A DNA stretch of 64,000 nucleotides, from positions 186,001-250,000 of the forward strand of contig JBAHVR010000295.1 in the NCBI GenBank assembly GCA_036898135.1, in the 5' to 3' direction. The DNA is from Oncomelania hupensis (lineage: Eukaryota > Mollusca > Gastropoda > Littorinimorpha > Pomatiopsidae). Below the pieces are notes generated by a model that saw only the letters and a list, made by a program, of their open reading frames with translations, did not search any database and was not told the origin of the DNA. The position numbers and the translations under genes are program-made. This document shows positions 44,285 through 55,584 of the stretch, piece after piece; position 1 is the first letter of the stretch; every line of letters starts with the position of its first letter.

Positions 44285-46062
44285 ATGGACTATCGCAGAA
44301 GTAACCGAGCCGTGGAAGACGCGGTTCTTTCCCTTGTTCAGTACTGTCAGGCGCACATAGAGCAGGGTGGTTCATTTGCCAGAATCTTATATGTAGACTT
44401 TTCGTCTGCCTTTAATACCGTGCAGACCCATCTCTTAGTGCAGAAGCTGGAAGCGATGAACCTGAACCCCCACCTCACCCTGTGGGTGGCTGACTTTCTG
44501 TCTGAGAGAACACAGACTGTATGTGTCAGGTCTCCCGCCTATGGCCCCCCACCCCCTCTCCCTCCGTCCTCCTTCTCTACTGATGCAGCTCTCGCTGTCT
44601 GCTCGTCTCTCTCCTCCTGCTCCTCCTCTGTCAAAACTATCAACACGGGGACCCCTCAGGGCACTGTCATCTCCCCCTTTGTCTTTACACTCTACACAGA
44701 TGACTGTCGCAGTGACCGAGAAGATCTCAGGATCATCAAATTTTCTGATGACACGGCTCTTGTTGACACTTCAGATTCAGCAGCTAATTATGAAGAAAGT
44801 ATATCAACCTTCGCACAGTGGTGCGATCAGAATTGTTTGGAACTAAATGTGACCAAAACAAAAGAGATGGTAATAGATTACAGGAGAAATGTAACAGATG
44901 TGGCGGCACTCCAGCTGAAGTACAGGTGGTAGAGAGGGTGGAGGAATACAAGTACTTGGGCACAATTGTTGATCACAAATTAAACTTTTCCAGAAATGCC
45001 GAGGTTGTCTACAAGAAATGCAGACAAAGAATGTACATCTTGTATCAGCTAAGATCTTTTAAAGTGTCCAGCCATATCATTGAAATGTGTTACCATGCGT
45101 TTATTGAGTCTATTCTAACCTTCTCTTTTATCTGTTGGTTCAAGGGATTGAATGTGAAGAGCAAGAATCAGTTGTGTGGAATAGAGAGTGTGTGCAGCAA
45201 GATAGTTGGCAAGAAGCAGGCGACTCTGGAACAACTGTTCAACAAAAGAGCCCTCAGCAAGGCAGTCAGAATTCAGAGAGATCCTACCCACCCACTTTCC
45301 TGTCTGTTTGAACTTCTTCCATCTAATCACAGATTCCGGTGTGCACTAATGCGTACACAGCGCTACAAAAACACCTTCATCCCTACTGCCATATCAATGC
45401 TAAATGAGGCCAATACCAGACCATCAAAACAAAAACTGTCTAGTCTTGATGTAGGAGTCTCCCAACTATCTCGCTGAGTGTATGTGCATGTTTGTATGAA
45501 GGCAGCCGCATGTGTGTGTTTGTGAGTGTGTATAATATGTTTACTATGAATGACTGTAAACCAACTTTTAAAATACCATTTACGTGATTTACCTGTATTT
45601 TTTGACAACTGTTATAATCAGTCAACAGTATTATTGCTTATGTTGATCATAGTTTCATACAGTTATATATTGTTGACCTACTAAGATTCATATTAAACTG
45701 AGATTATTTATCTAACACTGTTGCAACAAAATAACTTTTTATAAGTCCAGAGTGGTAAACTATCATATACACTATGTTTGTATGTATTTTTAATATATTT
45801 TAACTGTCTAAAAGGGGCATTGACATACGTGTGATAGAACCAGAGTGTGTGGATAGGTGAAGGAAAAGATGAAGTGTAAGAGTAGGCAAGTGATTAGATT
45901 TATAAAATGTATATACATTTAGTATTGATTTTTAGCTCTGTTAAATGTTATAACATGACTGTTTTTAATTATGTTTTATATGCCTGACATACATTGCTGT
46001 GAAGTTCCTTATGGGATAATAAAGATTTGTTATATTGTATTGTATTGTATTGTATTGTATTG
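44285..46062 (+). mobile_element. Rex1-like LINE, RT to 3' tail
   Basis: Plus strand: RILYVDFSSAFNTVQTHLL (catalytic D), INTGTPQGTVISPFVFTLYT, IIKFSDDTALVDTSDSA (SDD active-site box), WCDQNCLELNVTKTKEMVID, a frameshift near 44890, VEEYKYLGTIVDHKLNFSRN, and a C-terminus ending at 45477. The motifs match Rex1/Babar-type LINEs. A 0.55-kb 3' UTR ends in a TTGTA-repeat tail at about 46033-46061. The 5' part is missing. The pre-frameshift half has low-complexity Pro/Ser coding between palm motifs. Confidence 0.82.
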
Positions 46063-47709
46063 CAATGGGTAAGGTGGAGGCGGGTATGGATCGATCAGGG
46101 CCTTGCAAAGTGACGGTCTCGTTTGTGATGTCCTCAGCCGTTACAAGAGTTCGGCTGACGATTGTAACGAACACGTTTCGTACACGTTTGTGTAGGAAGA
46201 CATTGTGACGTCACTGTGTTATTCAGCATCGAAATGATAATTTAGTTTGTGAGCTGTGTTAGCTCAGAGACGACATATCAGCCGAAGTGAACGGACGTAT
46301 TCGTGGGTGCGCTAATGAAGCCTGATTCTGCTAAGGATTAAGATAACTGTATCTAAGAATACAGGTATTTATTATTATTATTATTGGTATTTATAATGAG
46401 CTGTAAAGCTATCCATACGAAAAGGGAAAGTATTGCTTTTTATGAATTATTGGTTTAGAGTGCAGAAGAACCCATGTTTGAAAGAAGTACGATAACTGAT
46501 AACTCGTGTCAATACTTATTTGATCGTGTAATTGTCATGTGTGACTCAGTTTGTAACTATGATGCCATTGTTATATTCATTCATATATGGGGCTGAAATA
46601 GGAATGTAATTCAGTTGTATAATTTTATATCTATTGATGAATGAATGGGTATGAATATGTTATAAAATGAAGGTGAGCTGTGATTGTAATATTTGGCTCA
46701 TAATCCATTGTGTGTAGGCTACGCAATGTATGTACAGTGTAAAGTGGCTATAGGTATTGTCACAGAAATGGTGACAATAGTGATTGTAGTGGTGTAATGG
46801 CATATAGAAGACATTCTGCAAAGGAAATGGTCTTCAAGCATTATGAGTTATAAAGATGTGTCAAAGACATACAGACTCTTTAAGTATAAGAGCGGAAATT
46901 TACGATTGTGTACATGTTGTATACAGTGGGACCGGTACGGAGCGGAATTCCCCCTGGTATGAGGCCGATGGAACTATCCTTGTGACAACGTCTTTGAGAC
47001 TGGAAGTGGACACCATCGAAGCCGGTTCTCTCCTTCGTCAACCATCACTGTTGTAGACGTACAGCAACGGTGACGAAGAACTTCTCCAGACCTGGGCCAG
47101 GGGACCACCTGCAGTGTTCCCCAGGAGTAGCCTTGTTTCGTAGCTTCGACTGAGAGACCGAGAATCTCTGTCACATTGTTGTAGGGTCTGTGAGTATTGT
47201 TATTAATACTTGACACTCAATATTCAATTCTTCAAGTCGTCGATGTGATATCATTGATTGTGTCGACACTAATGTGAACAGTAGAGTCGAGTGACGTCTC
47301 GAGAAGGAGACAACGACTTCTATAGTATCGTTTGACTGTGAAAGCGCCAAATTGATAAACAGCCCATACGGCACTTACTGACTATCTGTGTGAGTTTATT
47401 ATATGCTGAAGAGAATAGTGTGGTTTAGTGTGTATGCAAATGATCTAATGTATCTGTGAATGGTTTAACGTATATGTAATTGATTTAATGTATCTGCGAA
47501 CGATTTAATGTATATGTTCATGTTTGAGTGAGAAATAGTATAACAGAAGGGCAAAGAGAGATAACTGCGTAGACTTTGTCCTTGTCTGTAAGCACGTGTG
47601 TGGTGGTGGATGAGAATTTAAAGTAAATAGAGATAGAGCATGCATCCTTAGACTGAGCGTCAGACAACCACACTCACACACTCACTCATTAGACTAAACA
47701 TAGTTATAT
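46063..47709. other. Unassigned stretch
   Basis: No gene recognised on either strand. Short frames (46856-47056, 46974-47216, 47171-47374) have no motif. TGTATATGTAATTGATTTAATG-like phrases repeat loosely at 47440-47520. Confidence 0.4.
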
Positions 47710-49250
47710 ATACTACTCAACAAAAGTTAGGGATCACCTTGGAAAATGGAAATCATTTTATTTGTCATTGTTCTCTTATTTATTATTCATGCAGGCAATT
47801 TAGTGTTGCTAGCTATAATCAACAATAGGTTAAAGATTCGGCTTCACGTGAAAGCATGAACTTTGTTCATTACCTCTTTGTACTGTAGAAAATCAAACAT
47901 TGGCTATTGTTTTCAAAATTAGGCTTTTGTGTAAACGTCTATTTTTAGAACACCTAATGAGCTACACACTAAAATTATAGTGCACGTGCAAGATGTGCCA
48001 TTTACCTGTGAGCTCAGGTATTTTTTCACGCTATAAATGCATTGTCTTGTTTGCTGTATGGCAAAATGTATCCATGCCCCCAAGAAGAAAACTCAACGAG
48101 TTTGACAAAGGCAGAGCAATAGCATGGGTCCAAAACGGCGTTTCAAAGCGAGAAGTAGAAAGACGACTAGAAGTTTCCATCTCAGTCATCGTACGGTTGA
48201 CGGAACGCCTCAATGCCACTGGAAGTGTGAAGGAAAGGCCAAGGTCAGGTAGGCCGAAAAGCACAACACCACGAGAAGATCGGCTAGTGCATCGAGAAGC
48301 GCTGCAGACGAGAAGTGTTGGCGCTATCAACATCAGAAGACGGCTACGGGCGGCTACTCACACCAACGTCAGTGAGCAGACCATTAGACGTTGCCTTCAC
48401 GGGTTTCAGCTACGATCTCGCCATCCAGCTGTCCGACCCCGCCTTACACCAGCACATAGACAACAGCGTCTGGGCTTCTGCAGACGATACATGCGGTGGG
48501 CACGGCAACAATGGGCACAAATACTCTTCAGCGACGAATCCCGCTTCACTTTAAACCATAATGAGGGGCGTCTGAAAGTTTGGAGGCGACCAAGAGAAAG
48601 ATTTATTGACGCTACAGTGCAGGAGAGGGTAGCTTTTGGCGGAGGTTCGGTTATGGTCTGGGGAGCTTTTAGTCTTCATTACAGAACTCCCTTGCATCGT
48701 GTAGAAGGCAACCTAACTGGCCTTCGCTACCGGGATGAAATTCTGAGAACACATGCCTTACCTACACCGCAGCAGATGGGACCTCAGGCCACTTTTCAAG
48801 ACGACAACGTTCGCCCACACAGAGCCAGGGTAGTAACCGACCTTCTCCAACAGGCAGGAGTCAACACAATGGACTGGCCAGCTTGCAGCCCAGACCTCAA
48901 CCCCATCGAAAATCTGTGGGATGAATTGGACCGACGTTTGAGGACCAAACACCCCCCACCCAGAGATGCCAACCACCTGTTCCAGCTTTTGGAGGCTGAG
49001 TGGCAGGCCTTGACCCAGGAGGTATTCACCAACCTCATTAACTCCATGAGAAGGCGCTGTGTCGAGTGTCATGATAACCCAGGTGGCCACACACACTACT
49101 GAAATGTTTTAAGCCAAGACAATGGTCAATTTGCTTATTTTTGTTATTATCAAGACTCAATATAAGTTTAAAAATCTGTTTTGTGAAATAAAATTTTAAC
49201 CCCTTCTTGGTTTAAGGCAGGGGAAAAAAAGTTCATCTGCCTTTTCCTGT
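47710..49250 (+). mobile_element. Tc1-like DNA transposon, 3' end not found
   Basis: The left end TACTACTCAACAAAAGTTAG (47710-47729) then GGATCACC is the classic Tc1-type terminus, next to TA. An open transposase gene lies inside. I could not find the complementary terminus between the stop codon and 49550, so the right end appears lost or strongly diverged; the end coordinate is approximate. Confidence 0.8.
48074..49102 (+). CDS. Tc1-like transposase (DD34E), full open frame
   Basis: 342 residues from MPPRRKLNEF at 48074, the usual length for Tc1 transposases (the frame is open 27 codons further upstream, but this start suits the family). N-terminal paired-type helix-turn-helix DNA-binding region (about 10-110) with a GRPK basic hook near 59-62. 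Catalytic triad D154 (LFSDESRF), D244 (FQDDNVRPH) and E279 (SPDLNPIENLW), with 34 residues between the second D and E. GGGSVMVWGAF at 189-199 is the family's glycine-rich box. The enzyme cuts and pastes the element at TA sites. No stop or frameshift, so the protein may be functional even if the element lacks a right terminus. Confidence 0.95.
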   Translation: MPPRRKLNEFDKGRAIAWVQNGVSKREVERRLEVSISVIVRLTERLNATGSVKERPRSGRPKSTTPREDRLVHREALQTRSVGAINIRRRLRAATHTNVSEQTIRRCLHGFQLRSRHPAVRPRLTPAHRQQRLGFCRRYMRWARQQWAQILFSDESRFTLNHNEGRLKVWRRPRERFIDATVQERVAFGGGSVMVWGAFSLHYRTPLHRVEGNLTGLRYRDEILRTHALPTPQQMGPQATFQDDNVRPHRARVVTDLLQQAGVNTMDWPACSPDLNPIENLWDELDRRLRTKHPPPRDANHLFQLLEAEWQALTQEVFTNLINSMRRRCVECHDNPGGHTHY

Positions 49251-49546
49251 GTCAGTGATTGTCCCCCCCCCCCCCTTTTTTTTTTTTTAATGATTGCCTA
49301 GCTAATTTTCTGTCTGTATGTTTTATTTATATTTTTTTTGGCATTTTCACTTTTATTTTGAAAAACGTACATGAAAATGTTTATAATGATAATGATAATG
49401 GTGATAGCTAAAGTTTTGTGCATTAACAAGATTTTACAATAAATTTGTAAAGACATTGGATGTGTGTGTTTATATTGGATGCAGAAGTTTCCAGTTTTGT
49501 TGCGAATCGCGGGATTCACATTAGTGCTACACCAAACCTCCATTTG

Positions 49547-50429
49547 CTATGGTTTTTCTGTTAAATTGCTACACCACAACCCGAAAACTCCTTGACAGGT
49601 ATGTTGTTCCGCGGTGAACATTCTAGTTTCTGGCGTCATCCAATCGCGTAACTGTTCGCTAAGAATTAGTTCAGCTAGATCTTCGAATGATTCTTCTAGG
49701 TTGGATAAGGCTAACCATTTATGCAAGTAGGTTTCCAATCTGTCTATGAACTGACTATGGCTTTCACTTTTATCTCTCCGCGAGTTGCGCAATTTTTTAC
49801 GGTAGGTTTCGGAGGTCAAACTCGAACCAAACTAGGAGTGCTTTATTTAGAGCTGCGTAATCGTTACTTTGTCCTGTGGGCAATTTTGCGTACACGTCAT
49901 AAGCTGTACCTCTCAATCCTTGAGCTAATTTTATATTCCATTTGCTAGAGTCAAGTTCGAATTCCTGTGCCAAGCGCTCGAACCGATCAAGATATGCATC
50001 TATCCTATCAACTTTATCGTCAAATGGACTTAGAAACAAATTCAAGCCTGGAGTGATGGAAGGAGGTTGGGGAGGATTTTCAGACAAGGATGACAGTAGG
50101 CTAAAATTCGGGTCGGTTGCCTGAGTGGCTATCAATTGGTCTCTCTGTCCCTTGCTTCCATTTCCAACCATTTTAGACATTCCGCCATCTCTAATTCCAT
50201 TCCTTTTAATTTTTCTGCCTCTTCCAACTCATTGAGTCTTAATTTCTCGGCGGCCTTCTGCGCAGTCTCTTTCTTCAATTCTAGCTTTTTCTGCGTGGAT
50301 TATCTCCTCAGCTCTGGATTTTTCCAGTTTATCCCACTCGGTAGTTACATACGAGATTAGCTCTTGCCCGGTCAATCCTAATGCTTGACCTTCTCTTAAT
50401 TCCCGGCGAACCTTAATGAAATCAGCCAT
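49547..50429 (-). pseudogene. Gmr1-like gag remnant (element 2)
   Basis: The minus strand from 50429 starts MADFIKVRRELREGQALGLT, a start like those of the other two Gmr1-type gags here. After frame changes come capsid text (FDDKVDRIDAYLDRFERLAQ, WNIKLAQGLRGTAYDVYAKL) and, near 49819-49620, SETYRKKLRNSRRDKSESHS, FIDRLETYLHKWL and AELILSEQLRDW: the SCAN-like capsid C-terminal domain. Truncated before the zinc knuckle at about 49547. At least two frameshifts. Confidence 0.85.
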
Positions 50430-50779
50430 GCTAGATTTCTAGATCTCCAGAGACTAAAAGTAAAATAACCTAACTACTAATAGTCAATCTAGTTTAACAC
50501 AAGTATAATCGAAATATCCCTATGTGAGATGTTACCAGCAATCGAAAACAATTTTCAATCAATGAATAAGAAACAATTATCTTACATCAATCAATACATA
50601 CATGTGCATACAACAATCAATACAATCATGCGATTAAAAAAATCAAGAAAATGTTTTTCCCAATGCCAGAGTTAACTCCCGGATTTTGTACTCGACCACT
50701 GTTAAGTATCCTAAGTAAGATAATGCTTTGTATTCGTTATTATCTTTGGTTACTCAAGATATAGATACTAAAATTTATT

Positions 50780-50797
50780 ATCCCGGACGAGCCCCCA
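50780..50797 (-). promoter_or_regulatory. Perfect tRNA-Pro primer-binding site (element 2)
   Basis: The minus strand reads TGGGGGCTCGTCCGGGAT, identical to the tRNA-Pro primer site known from vertebrate gammaretroviruses, two bases inside the LTR edge at 50800. It fixes the orientation and the 5' LTR border of element 2. Confidence 0.93.
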
Positions 50798-50799
50798 TA

Positions 50800-52924
50800 T
50801 GTGATGATATTCTGGGGAAGATACGTTTATCTTACTAGGGGGTAAGACTTATTAATAGGGGCCTTTGGGCTACCACTATCGATCGTTCTTTTACCAGAGT
50901 TCCAGAGCGATGTGAGAAACAGATCTCGGTGCTTGGTCACATAAAATTTATATTTGTTCTCGGATTTTTAGTATCATTTGGCTCAATTTGGGAAATGCTG
51001 ATTACTAATCAAAAGACTAGATTATTACGTCTCAAGGGAAGAAAACTAATAGCTACACAACAATACAAATAGAATGACACCAGTCGTATGTATGTAATTT
51101 CTCGTTTTATATATTCAACACCACTTTTACATGTACTTCATTAAAGGGGTCTTTCGGAACGGGTAAAAGTGAAAGTGATTGTGTGTTCGTTTCGTCCAAC
51201 AAGAGGCACGCCGGGAGATTCTTACGCCGCGTTACGAAACGAAACGAACGTGTTTCTGTGCGCTTTCGATTCCAGCACCTAGTTTCGTTGTGATTTTGCG
51301 CGAGTGACTTCCCCTAACCCACTTTCTTCTTCGAGGCAGAGCACTATTATGCCTACGTAAGGCTTCTTCTAACAAATCATGATTTGACACGAATGTAACG
51401 ATTAGGTTGAACTTTAAAGATGGATTAGTGCTCTAACATTGAAGATATTTTACATTCTAGCTTCGAGTTTCATTTTTGTCACATAAAACAGTTTTTGGAC
51501 TGCTGATTGGTGATAAAGAATAGATAGATTCTAGACAGCCATGACGGCATGAGGGTTTGGGCACTCTTTTCAGTAGCTCGTTTGAAAATACGTTTTAAGT
51601 CTGAGACCGAGTTTAGATCCCCATTATTCCTTCTAAAATGGTTGAGTAATGTACCATATACAAATTCAAGTCATTTTTGGACATTTTACAAACGATTTAA
51701 TAACCAAAATGTACTCACTAACATTAGTTCGTGGGAATCAGGTTTTCCACGAAGTTTTATTCCTTGTGGTAGGCAGACTTCGTGACCTTTCACCACGGGA
51801 AGTTAAAGCGTCACATAAATTGCTGACGTCACAACAATAAGTAGTCCCGATTCACATTCACTTTCACTTTCACCCGCTTTTGAAAGATCCCTAATAATTC
51901 TAAGAGTTCGATGTGCTGGGAAAAGTTTGTCAGCAGGTCTTCTTCATCTATGCTACGCAATTCTACGATTTGAATGTTCGTAGTTTAATAAATGATCTAG
52001 TGGTCATCTAGGCTTTCTCGAGGGTAGAACTCAGCATTTGTGGGCGACTTATCTAGGCACGTGGGCGCGTGGTAGAGTCTGTCTGAGGGGTCTTGCCTCT
52101 CAGGTTAATCTGGTGAGTCGGGTGAGTCTTGTAGCTGCGAGGTTCGGACGTGGAGAGGTAGAATCTTGGTTGTTCTCCTTCTGTGCCACGGGAGCAACCG
52201 TCATGCGTTTGTCCCCACAAACCGTCCCAGAGCTGACCTGTATAAGTCAGAACTCTGGCTACAATATTCTCGTCAGATATAAGTGTGCGGTCTCCTCTGC
52301 AATGTGTCCCTAGCATCAGACACCTGCAAGGTTCCCATAAGCACACTTCGATCCGAATTTTAAGGCTAAGATACATCTATCCACATGCATGTGTCAGAAA
52401 CAATAATCTGTTTCTGTAACTATATATATATATATACAATATATATATCATTAACATACTATTAATACATGGCAATCAATATAAAATAAACATACACATA
52501 TAAAAATTACTAGTGTTATCTTACTTCTAGACTCTGGGATTCGTGAAACCGTCTTTTATTCTCTAGCACTCTCTCGATGAGGTGGAGATAGGCGGACACT
52601 GCAGTTTGATCCTTGGTTTGACCCTCGCAGCTTCGTACTTCGTATTCGACTGACTAGCTAAGGTTGGGCCACAAAGGATATGCAGGGGTTCCCTGATCTT
52701 CTGAAAAATCGTTTAACTCTCGTGTTAGTTAATCTCGCATATACGGGATTATTCGTTTTTATTTGAATATTTCCCACACCTGTCCTATTAATGTGACACG
52801 TGCGATTCTGTGTTACCTTGGAACATCAGTGACCGGAGGTAGGATAGATTCACTAACGATAAGCGGTGCCTGGCTAGTTACCGGGGACAACGTTTTGGTC
52901 AGTTCGGCAAGTAAGCTAATCACA
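50800..52924 (-). mobile_element. 5' LTR of element 2, with a MITE inside
   Basis: The inner border TGTGATGAT at 50800 is certain from the primer site. The outer border is tentative: AATCACA at 52918-52924 would complement TGTGAT. Removing the MITE at 51145-51892 leaves 1377 bp, by coincidence or kinship the same size as the element 1 LTR. No second LTR of this family is in the window. Confidence 0.6.
51145..51892. mobile_element. MITE, 748 bp, with about 40-bp TIRs
   Basis: Left end AGGGGTCTTTCGGAACGGGT, then AAAAGTGAAAGTGATTGTG. The complement of the right end is AGGGATCTTTCAAAAGCGGG, then TGAAAGTGAAAGTGAATGTG. No transposase. The flanks (CATTAA and AATAAT) do not give a clear target duplication. 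Confidence 0.8.
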
Positions 52925-53995
52925 GTCATGGGTTGCTAAGTTTGTTAGATATTATCTGGAGAGGCTGGCGGCGTGACTGTCTGAAGAAAGTTAATTTAAC
53001 ATGTGTGGGCTTCTTTCTAGATAACTCGTAATTAACGTCAAGGTTTAATCGATGGTATCTAATTTGCGCTAAGCTAATTTACTACATTTTGTCGTCAATA
53101 TTTCTGCTGTTACACCCACCCACCCATAAAAAATGAGTTATTTGTATTTTTTCCCTGTTTTTTGGTTTATAGACGCCTTCGTTTACTAGGAGCATGTTGC
53201 TTGCTGCCTTTGCTGTGAAAACCTTCAGAAGGAGAAACTGTAGATCGTTTCTGTAGTGAATGTAAATTGATGTTATCTTGGAAAAGCTTTCTGTTTGTTT
53301 ATTTGTCAACTTTTCTCGAAGTCATGTTCATTGCTGCTGAAGACAATAGCTAGAATAGAATAACATTTTCAGTGGATCCAAATAGAGAAAGATTACAGAG
53401 TGTTGGCTGAAAATATTGTGTACAACAACTGGAGGCAAGTTGAGCAAGGGCAGGTTGTTTCAGCAACACAACTTGCCCCAAAAGACACAACCTGTCCACA
53501 GATGACACTATCTACCCCGCAGAGGTTATGCACAATGTTTCATTATATTACCCTTTAGTATTACTTTTTTTTAATGTTCACTTAAAACATTCCAATGATT
53601 TTCAGTTTATATTTTCCTAAATAGCTTACTTCTGCTCAGAAGTGCATTTAAATTACAACTTAATTGAAAATGTTTTACAATAAATAAATCTCTCATTTAA
53701 TGATTGTTACACATTTAGATGATATTAGACAATTACAATTAAACATTTAAATCACATTTAAAAATATAAATTTTATATTATTAAAGTGTATCATTATGAG
53801 ATCTAGCCATAATTTTCGGTTAACTCTTGTAACATTTGGATGATACAGGACACCGTTTACAGAATGTCCATATTAAATTATGTTACCTTCATATTCTTCA
53901 AACACTTCATTTAAAAAAGTGCCTTGAAATAAAATGTGATTCTATAAATAAAATAAAGTGTGAGTGTTTATGGTTCTTTTAATAAGTAAGGTAAG
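52925..53995. other. Unassigned AT-rich stretch
   Basis: Inferred intron. No repeat or gene recognised. 53440-53520 has several CAACTTGCCCCAAAAG-like phrases without clear periodicity. Confidence 0.4.
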
Positions 53996-53999
53996 ATAA

Positions 54000-54443
54000 G
54001 GCTGCTGCGATCCCTTGTCATCTCCACCACAGAAGATTTACAACGAAGAATACAAAGCATGGAGATGATGTGCTACAGAAGACTTCTGGGCACTTCCTAT
54101 ACCCAGCACATCATCAACAACGCAGTCCGACAGATCATCACAAGCCATTGGACAACACGATGACATGCTCACAGTGGTGAAGAAACGGAAACTCCAATGG
54201 TATAGCCACGACACCAGAGCATCAGGCCTTACAAAAACCATCCTGCAAGGCACGGTACAAGGAGGCAGAAGAAGAGAGAGACAGAAAAAGAGGTGGGAGG
54301 ACATTTGAGAATGGACTGGTTTGACACTGAGCGAAGCCATGAGGGTTGCTGAGGACAGAGAAAGATGGAGTACGCTTGTTAAACGATCATCTGTGGTGCC
54401 CCAACGACCTTTGAGTTACGGGATAGGATATGATAAGATAGGA
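54000..54443 (+). mobile_element. RTE-like LINE 3' end (copy R7)
   Basis: Plus strand: LLRSLVISTTEDLQRRIQSM-type text, MEMMCYRRLLGTSYTQHIIN, VVKKRKLQWYSHDTRASGLT, QKKRWEDI and RVAEDRERWSTLVKR, ending GAGTTACGGGATAGGATATG with the GGATA-type tail. It lies 168 bases upstream of the exon D acceptor, in the same orientation as the gene. At least one base deletion breaks the frame. Confidence 0.8.
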
Positions 54444-54611
54444 GTGTGTGTATGTTTGTTTGTAAGTGGCGGTGGTTTTTTTTTTTACAGTACACTATTT
54501 ATATATTTGATGCCACCATGTTACCTTGGGCCTGATTTTCTCCCAATAAGAGTGATGTATAGACTTTTAACTTGTTGGCATAACATACAAAATTAGTCTT
54601 TTTCTTTCCAG

Positions 54612-55066
54612 ATAGTGGACACACCAGACGCTTTTGACATGGGGCTTAATGAGGCTTCCGCTGAGGACAAATTCAAACAATGGGAACTCCAAGGGCCACC
54701 AGACTGCCCTACTATCATTGTGCTCACAATGCGTGTAGACATTTTCCTGGGCGAAGACATTGTAGAATACTATAGGAGGTACATTTCCAGAATCCCAGAT
54801 AATTATCACAACAATATTATTGTAGCTTTCACGTTTGCGGAACATCTAAAAGGAGGAATGGAAGAAATTGAACAGAGTAATGCAAAATACATTCTCCAAG
54901 AGACTGGCAAGAACTACATTGTCTTCTCTTTACACGAAGAGGAAGAGAGACTGACTGACACTATTGACAAACTGAAAGCCTTTCTAGTTGCAGCGGAAAG
55001 GAAACCCAAGGCATCAACATACGGCGCCGCTGCAGCCAGCCCATACATGCCTTTTACTGAAGAGAG
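54612..55066 (+). CDS. AIG1/GIMAP-like GTPase gene, exon D (G3 to C-terminal part of unit 2)
   Basis: Acceptor TTTCTTTCCAG (to 54611), phase 0, joining exon C. It starts IVDTPDAFDMGLNEASAEDK (G3, DTPD), then PTIIVLTMRVDIFLGEDI, NNIIVAFTFAEHLKGGMEE (degenerate G4) and a helical, charged tail (HEEEERLTDTIDKLKAFL). It matches exon B in layout. At 55066 there is a good donor GAG|GTAAAT that would leave phase 2, as exon B does. Read through, a TAA stop follows at once (55068-55070), so this may be either the end of the protein or a splice to a further unit beyond the recognised exons. No third P-loop exon lies in the window. Confidence 0.82.
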
Positions 55067-55456
55067 GTAAATCGATTTTCATTTGAACTTAACACCTCCA
55101 ATTTTAAAATTTAAACTTACACCATAGTCTTTTTGCAAGCTGGTAAGGAAATAATTTCATAAAGTTTTCATTCTGTGCCTTTCATGAACGTTCACATCAT
55201 TCCAACCCATATACAAAAGACTGGGTCGTTCCATTACAAACTGTAGTGATCAAAATGTAAACACGAGTTAGATATCATTAATGAAATAGTAATTACATTA
55301 TCATATTTCGTGTAACGAGTTCTAGTAATTCTCAAACAAGAAGCTGGAAAAGCACAAGTACGACTTTAATAGCAGAAGAATTTCCACCTGTGAGCTTAAG
55401 GTCAAACCAAGAAATCTCACATGGAGTTTGTAAGGTTGGATATATTGGGCCTGTCG

Positions 55457-55495
<39 letters not shown>

Positions 55496-55584
55496 GGGTA
55501 GTAAAATTTCAAACTATGTATGAGAGAGGTGGGAGGAATGGGAAAGGCTGGGAGGGATGGGAGGCAGAAGGGATGGGGGGAGGT
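55067..55584. other. Downstream of exon D; (GA)n microsatellite
   Basis: No coding signal and no AATAAA noted close to exon D. A (GA)n run lies at about 55459-55493, and purine-rich G runs at 55525-55580 precede the LTR. Confidence 0.6.

Noticed and set aside
48315..49096. Overlapping frames across the Tc1 transposase region on both strands
   Set aside because: Shadows of the 342-codon transposase, which has the full catalytic triad.
42696..49546. Reading 41110-42695 and 49547-52924 as one Gmr1-like element split by a single 6.85-kb insertion
   Set aside because: The gag side stops before the zinc knuckle and the pol side starts within the protease region, so sequence is missing. No target duplication joins the two edges. 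They may share a family, but one insertion does not explain them.
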